From NCBI GenBank assembly GCA_964425755.1, contig CAYRNY010000001.1, forward strand, positions 248,001 to 312,000: 64,000 nucleotides of DNA, given 5' to 3'. Numbering within the stretch: the stretch's first letter is position 1; each line of letters begins with the position of its first letter. Positions 60,109 to 64,000 of the stretch are shown here, in pieces. A program made the translations under genes and the position numbers. Below the pieces are notes generated by a model, which searched no databases, was not told the origin of the DNA, and worked only from the letters and a program-made list of their open reading frames with translations. This DNA is from CAYRNY01 sp964425755. GTDB lineage: Bacteria > Chloroflexota > Anaerolineae > Aggregatilineales > Aggregatilineaceae.

Positions 60109-60906
60109 ATGACGACGGCACACATGCTTGACACAACCCTGATCCGCGAGTGGATGATGGACGCGGGCCAGCTCGCGCTGCGCTATTTTGGAAATGTCGA
60201 GCCGGAATGGAAAGGCGTCGCCGATCCCGTCACGGTGGCGGACACGGAAATCGAGCAACTGCTGGTGGACCGGATCAACACCGCCTACCCCGATCATGGC
60301 ATCCTGGGCGAAGAATTCGGCGGCGACGCGCTGGACCGCGAATACCTGTGGGCGCTTGATCCCATCGACGGCACGCGCGCCTACGTCGAGGGCCTGCCGA
60401 CGTGGAGCATCACGATCGCGTTGCTGCGCCACTACCAGCCGGTGTTCGGGGTGGTGTACATGCCGATGTTCAACGACCTGACCTATACCGACGGCGACGA
60501 CGTGATCGTCAACGGCACCATCGTCACCGGTAAGTTGATGAGGCGCTGGCACGCCGATTCGTATGTCTTCTGGCGCAGCGACGCGCACACACTCTACGAC
60601 CTGCACTTCACGCGCATCATGGCCTACGGCAGCACCGCGACCCACGCGGCCTACACCGCGCGCGGGGCGTCCGTCGCCACGCTGGTGCACGACGCGTACC
60701 TGTGGGATATGGCAGCAATGGCGGCGTTCATGGCCAAGCAGGGCGGCGTCGTGGCCGATATGCACGGCGACCCGATCGATTTTTCGCGGTTCGACCTGCA
60801 CCAGAAGATCATGGGCACCTACATCGCCGCGCATCCCGACGTGGTCAAGCGCCTGATCCCGCTGCTGCACCCGCGCGAACGCGATATCCACCACCCGGCG
60901 TGGTGA
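60109..60906 (+). CDS. Inositol monophosphatase-family phosphatase (HisN/SuhB-like)
   Basis: 265 residues. Mg-dependent phosphomonoesterase. VADTEIEQLL, ILGEEFGG (metal Glu), LWALDPIDGTRAYVEGLP (metal Asp pair and the PIDGT loop) and YLWDMAAMAAFM (final Asp) are all present. The substrate could be histidinol phosphate, inositol phosphate or a sugar phosphate. AAGGAG precedes ATG 60109. A GNAT gene follows after 76 bp. Confidence 0.92.
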   Translation: MTTAHMLDTTLIREWMMDAGQLALRYFGNVEPEWKGVADPVTVADTEIEQLLVDRINTAYPDHGILGEEFGGDALDREYLWALDPIDGTRAYVEGLPTWSITIALLRHYQPVFGVVYMPMFNDLTYTDGDDVIVNGTIVTGKLMRRWHADSYVFWRSDAHTLYDLHFTRIMAYGSTATHAAYTARGASVATLVHDAYLWDMAAMAAFMAKQGGVVADMHGDPIDFSRFDLHQKIMGTYIAAHPDVVKRLIPLLHPRERDIHHPAW

Positions 60907-60982
60907 CGCGCGGCACGTGCGCCAACATTTCTCAAGCCATTCGGAACGCCACACCAAGCGGCTGCAACAAAAGGAACCATCG

Positions 60983-61945
60983 ATGCTCACGATCAAGCCC
61001 TTCAACTACACCGACGACGACTATCGTGTGGCGATCGCGATCAACGCCGCCGTGTTCAACGAACCGCCTGACCCGCTCGCCGAGTGGAAACACGACGACG
61101 CGACGCTCGACAGGAATTACCCCTACTACCGCGATCTGGTGCTGCGTGACGGCACGGTGATCGCCTACGTCGAGACGTACCAGAACAAGTTCGCCTACCA
61201 TCCCCAGAAGTACGAATGCCGTATCTTCGTGCATCCAGACCACGACGCGCCCGACATCCGCCCGGCGGTGCTGGCCCACACGCTCGAACGCCTGCGCGAC
61301 GAAGACGTGATCGCGATCACGTCGGGCATGCTGGATGACAAGCCGGAAGCGATGCGCTTTTTCGCGGCATACGGCTTCAAACCGGTCGCGGAAGAGAAGC
61401 TCTCCAAGCTGGACGTGACGCGTTTTGATGCCACGCAGTATGAACCGGTACTGGCACGCGTGCGGGCTGCCGGGATCACGATCACCACGCTGCGCGAGCT
61501 GCAGCAACGCGACCCCGGCTGGCAGCGTAAACTGTTCGACCTGGATGTGACCGTCAACCGTGACATTCCGTCCACCGGCGAAAAACACTACCCGCCGTTC
61601 GAGCAGTGGCGCATGATGCGCCTGGAAGCCCCGACGTACGATCCCGACGCGTGGTTTGTCGCCCTGGATGGCGCGCGCTATGTCGGGCAGAGCCAGGGTA
61701 GCATCAACACCGAGAGCGACCCCGTCCAGTTCGTCACCGGGGTGACCGCGATACGGCGCGAATACCGCCGCCAGGGCATCGCCACCGCGCTCAAGGTGCA
61801 CGTGATCCGGCACGCACAGGCGCAGGGCGTGCCGGAGATCTTCACCACCAACGACTCGAAGAACCCGATGTACCAGCTCAACCTGAAACTCGGGTTCCAA
61901 CCGTTACCGTCGTGGGTGCGCGTGGAAAAGCGGCTCGACGAATAG
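60983..61945 (+). CDS. Double GNAT acetyltransferase
   Basis: 320 residues from ATG 60983, AAAAGGAA upstream. Two GNAT-like halves: N-half about 1-150 (AVLAHTLERLRDEDV, MRFFAAYGFKP), C-half about 160-320, in which VTGVTAIRREYRRQGIATALKVHVI has the R/Q-x-x-G-x-G/A acetyl-CoA loop and NDSKNPMYQLNLKLGF is the terminal GNAT signature. The N-half has a degenerate CoA loop, so probably only the C-half is active. Substrate unknown. Likely cotranscribed with the phosphatase gene. Confidence 0.88.
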   Translation: MLTIKPFNYTDDDYRVAIAINAAVFNEPPDPLAEWKHDDATLDRNYPYYRDLVLRDGTVIAYVETYQNKFAYHPQKYECRIFVHPDHDAPDIRPAVLAHTLERLRDEDVIAITSGMLDDKPEAMRFFAAYGFKPVAEEKLSKLDVTRFDATQYEPVLARVRAAGITITTLRELQQRDPGWQRKLFDLDVTVNRDIPSTGEKHYPPFEQWRMMRLEAPTYDPDAWFVALDGARYVGQSQGSINTESDPVQFVTGVTAIRREYRRQGIATALKVHVIRHAQAQGVPEIFTTNDSKNPMYQLNLKLGFQPLPSWVRVEKRLDE

Positions 61946-61954
61946 ACAACAAGA

Positions 61955-61983
61955 CGGGGCGCTCCCGGCCAGGGAACGCCCCG
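61955..61983. terminator. Hairpin between convergent GNAT and acyl-CoA dehydrogenase genes
   Basis: CGGGGCG (61955-61961) pairs with CGCCCCG (61977-61983), with an inner TCCC/GGGA pairing. No U-tract. Confidence 0.5.
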
Positions 61984-62015
61984 CGACTTACCAGCTACCC
62001 CTACCAGCCACCGCC

Positions 62016-63278
62016 TTACGTCAGCTCGCGGCTGGAGTAGCCCAGGATGCGCCGCGCGACGATCAGCGTGTTGATCTGCCCGGTGCCCTCGTAGATGTCG
62101 TTGATCTTGGCATCGCGCATCCACTTCTCGACCAGCCACTGGCGGCTGTAGCCGAGCGGGCCGAGTAACTCGACCGCTTTCTGCGTGACCCACGTCACGA
62201 CCTTGCCCGCTTTGGTCTTCGCCATCGACGCTTCCAGGCTGTTACGCTCGCCGTGATCGAGCATTGACGCGGCGCGCAGCGTCAGCAGCCACGCGGCCTT
62301 AAGTTGCATCTCCATCTCGATCACGTCGCGCTGTACCGCGCTCAGGGCGTGATCCGGCTTGCCGTAAGGGATCGTGACCCCTTCTTCGGCGAGCTTGTCC
62401 TTCACGAACTCCAGCGCCGCGCGGCCCACACCGATCGCGCTCGCGGCGATCAGCGGGCGGCTGGCGTCAAACGTCGCCATCGCGCCTTTAAACCCTTTGG
62501 TGCTACCGTCGCGCTGGATCACTTCCGGCGAGCCGAGGATGTTGTCGTAGGGGATGCGCGCGTCCTTGAACACGATCGACACGGTATCGCTGGCACGGAT
62601 GCCATGCTTGATCTCGACCTTCTCGATCGTGACGCCCGGCGTCCCCGCCTCGACCACGAACGGCTTCATGCCCGCGCGCCCGGCGGAACGGTCGACCGTC
62701 GCCCACACCACGACCACGCCATCCGATTCTTCGAGCGCGAGCTTGCCGTTGGTGCAGAAGATCTTCTCGCCGTTGAGCACCCACTCGTTGGTGTCCGGGT
62801 CAAGCCGGGCGGTGGTCTGGATCGCGCTGGTGTCGGAGCCTGCGCCGGGTTCGGTCATCGCCATCGCGCCCCACACCGGCGTGTCACCTTCGGCAAAACG
62901 CCGCAGGAAGCGTTCCTTCTGTTCCGGCGTGCCGACCGCTTCGATCGCCGCGCCCGCCAGCAGCGCCGAGGGGATGCACAGCATCTGCGCCACGTCGCCC
63001 CAGCTCAGCACCTCAAAGGTGTAGATCATGTTCAGGTTGCTGATGCCCGGCCCCTCGCGGCGAGGTTTGTCGCCTGCTGCTGCCGCCGCGAGCTTGTCAA
63101 GCTGGCGCTTCTGCTGCTCCTTCATCACCGGCCAGGTCATGTTGATGAACATCGCCGGGCGCTGGTGTTCGTTCTCGTCGAGTTCGCGCGCGTTCGTGCG
63201 CATGACGCCGCTGGCGAGCGCCTCGGTCATCTGTAGATTCTGCTTGATCCGTTCGGGAACCTCAAAACTGATCGCCAT
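62016..63278 (-). CDS. Acyl-CoA dehydrogenase family protein
   Basis: 420 residues. FAD enzyme of beta-oxidation or a related acyl-CoA pathway. GAMAMTEPGAGSDTSAI (signature 1, flavin and substrate contact), WVLNGEKIFCTNG, and LGPLGYSRQWLVEKWMRDAKINDIYEGTGQI (C-terminal signature, Glu in YEGT is the usual base position) are intact. GGGAGG precedes ATG 63278. It lies 21 bp downstream of a second acyl-CoA dehydrogenase gene on the same strand; the two may form heteromers or act on different chain types. Confidence 0.95.
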   Translation of the reverse strand: MAISFEVPERIKQNLQMTEALASGVMRTNARELDENEHQRPAMFINMTWPVMKEQQKRQLDKLAAAAAGDKPRREGPGISNLNMIYTFEVLSWGDVAQMLCIPSALLAGAAIEAVGTPEQKERFLRRFAEGDTPVWGAMAMTEPGAGSDTSAIQTTARLDPDTNEWVLNGEKIFCTNGKLALEESDGVVVVWATVDRSAGRAGMKPFVVEAGTPGVTIEKVEIKHGIRASDTVSIVFKDARIPYDNILGSPEVIQRDGSTKGFKGAMATFDASRPLIAASAIGVGRAALEFVKDKLAEEGVTIPYGKPDHALSAVQRDVIEMEMQLKAAWLLTLRAASMLDHGERNSLEASMAKTKAGKVVTWVTQKAVELLGPLGYSRQWLVEKWMRDAKINDIYEGTGQINTLIVARRILGYSSRELT

Positions 63279-63299
63279 TGTCGCCGTCCTCCCCCGCTG

Positions 63300-64000
63300 T
63301 TAGACAATCGCCATGCCGTAGAACGTCGCGAAGCCGCGCGCGTTGCGCAGCCAGCGCTCGACCGGGTACTCGCGGATGTAACCGTAGCCGCCAAGCGTTT
63401 GCACGGCGCTGTCGGTCACGGTGACCGCTGCTTGGTCGATGAACTTCTTCGCCAGGTACGACTCGCGCGTCGCGTCCTGCCCCTGGTCCAGCGTCCAGGC
63501 CGCCTCCCAGACCATCAGCCGCGCCGCGTCCACGTCGATCGCGTTTTCCGCCAGCATGAACGCGATCGCCTGCTTGGTCGCGATCGGCTGGCCGAACTGC
63601 ACGCGCTCTTTGGCGTACTGCACCGCGTAATCCAACGCGCCGCGCATCACGCCGACCGCCAGCGCACCGAGTGCCACGCGGCTGTGCGCCTGGATGCGCG
63701 CGAAGTCGATGCCCGCGTCGCCGCCGAGGCGATACTTGGCCGGCACCCGCACGTTTTCCAGCGTGACGGGGTACGTGGGCAGCGCCTGCACGCCCATCAA
63801 CTTCTCACGCGGGCCGACCGTCAGCCCTTCCGAGTCGCCGGGCACGAGGAACGCGTCCACCTGCCCCGCGTCCTGGTCCCACGCATAAACCAGGATCCAG
63901 TCCGCGCCTTCCGCCAGCGGGACATACGCCTTTTTGCCGTTGAGCACGAACGTGCCGTTGTCGAGTGCGGCGGTCGTCTTAAACGTCGCCGGGTCGAACT
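63300..64000 (-). CDS. Acyl-CoA dehydrogenase family protein, 5' end outside window
   Basis: About 233 residues visible, running off the window upstream; the apparent GTG start at 63947 is internal (LNGTFVLNGKKAYVPLAEG-type text continues through it). Contains FLVPGDSEGLTVGPREKLMG (middle beta domain), the GVMRGALDYAVQYAKERVQFGQPIATKQAI helix bundle (core YAKERVQFGQPIATKQAI) and the end TLGGYGYIREYPVERWLRNARGF. The C-terminus reads RGFATFYGMAIV where active family members carry a YEGT or equivalent, so the usual catalytic Glu position is not obvious. Cotranscribed with the next gene. Confidence 0.9.
   Translation of the reverse strand, partial: FDPATFKTTAALDNGTFVLNGKKAYVPLAEGADWILVYAWDQDAGQVDAFLVPGDSEGLTVGPREKLMGVQALPTYPVTLENVRVPAKYRLGGDAGIDFARIQAHSRVALGALAVGVMRGALDYAVQYAKERVQFGQPIATKQAIAFMLAENAIDVDAARLMVWEAAWTLDQGQDATRESYLAKKFIDQAAVTVTDSAVQTLGGYGYIREYPVERWLRNARGFATFYGMAIV

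Noticed and set aside
1..64000. tRNA, rRNA, CRISPR array, insertion sequence, integrase or attachment site
   Set aside because: Looked for TTCGA-type T-arms, long rRNA-like stretches, spaced identical repeats, transposase motifs and terminal inverted repeats; none convincing by eye. A tRNA or covariance-model scan would settle the RNA genes.

Overview
The window is about 64 kb of GC-rich bacterial chromosome packed with genes on both strands. No single gene fixes the lineage. Three things suggest a Chloroflexota (Anaerolineae-like) chromosome: the GC-rich coding style, the many secreted proteins with Pro/Thr-rich linkers (TolB-like, PPC, FecR, GH-like), and the FHA/PP2C/TPR membrane proteins. 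This placement is an inference. I recognise no tRNA, rRNA, CRISPR array, IS element or phage genes, so this looks like ordinary chromosomal backbone with several unusual small loci.

Layout. 0-3.7 kb: an iron-complex type ABC importer (ATPase, permease, binding protein) divergent from a Fur-family regulator, with a perfect 7-1-7 operator over the probable importer promoter. 3.7-12.6 kb: secreted or anchored proteins (DUF4097-like, TolB-like, two lipoproteins, a beta-lactamase-fold protein), two VOC proteins and an unrecognised helical protein. 12.7-19.6 kb: a phospho-signalling group (FHA, PP2C phosphatase, membrane FHA, TPR membrane protein, and a sensor kinase whose phosphoacceptor His is Gln). 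19.7-24.4 kb: sugar kinase, FKBP isomerase and a histidine kinase-receiver-receiver operon. 24.4-28.2 kb: a 28-residue basic micro-ORF set among hairpins, a PAP2-like protein, an aminotransferase and a VTT-like membrane protein. 28.3-31.4 kb: purC, purD and an alkyladenine glycosylase on one strand. 31.8 kb: a stand-alone rpmJ. 32-47 kb: dehalogenase-like hydrolase, glycosidase-like protein, PAS kinase, aldo/keto reductase, DHA2 transporter, secreted proteins including a triple-PPC protein, PlsC-like acyltransferase and a TPR protein. 47.4-52.4 kb: a 64-residue protein with a structured leader, PhzF, a FecR/SH3 protein, a secreted lipase-like hydrolase and a thioredoxin-fold protein without its cysteines. 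52.5-64 kb: GH65 phosphorylase, second VTT-like protein, endonuclease V, HAD protein, TolB-like protein, inositol-phosphatase-like protein, double GNAT and two acyl-CoA dehydrogenases.

How the parts work together. The ABC importer and Fur regulator form a metal-homeostasis unit. The FHA/PP2C/TPR genes look like a Ser/Thr phosphorylation read-out whose kinase lies elsewhere. The kinase-receiver-receiver operon is a self-contained two-component branch. purC-purD gives two steps of purine synthesis. The most novel-looking signals are the three tandem TGTGA-N6-TCACA-type operators next to a cysteine-less thioredoxin-fold gene (52.07-52.56 kb), the basic micro-ORF at 24.9 kb, and three proteins with a key catalytic residue replaced (kinase Gln569, dehalogenase-like Asn116, thioredoxin-like Ser11/Thr14).
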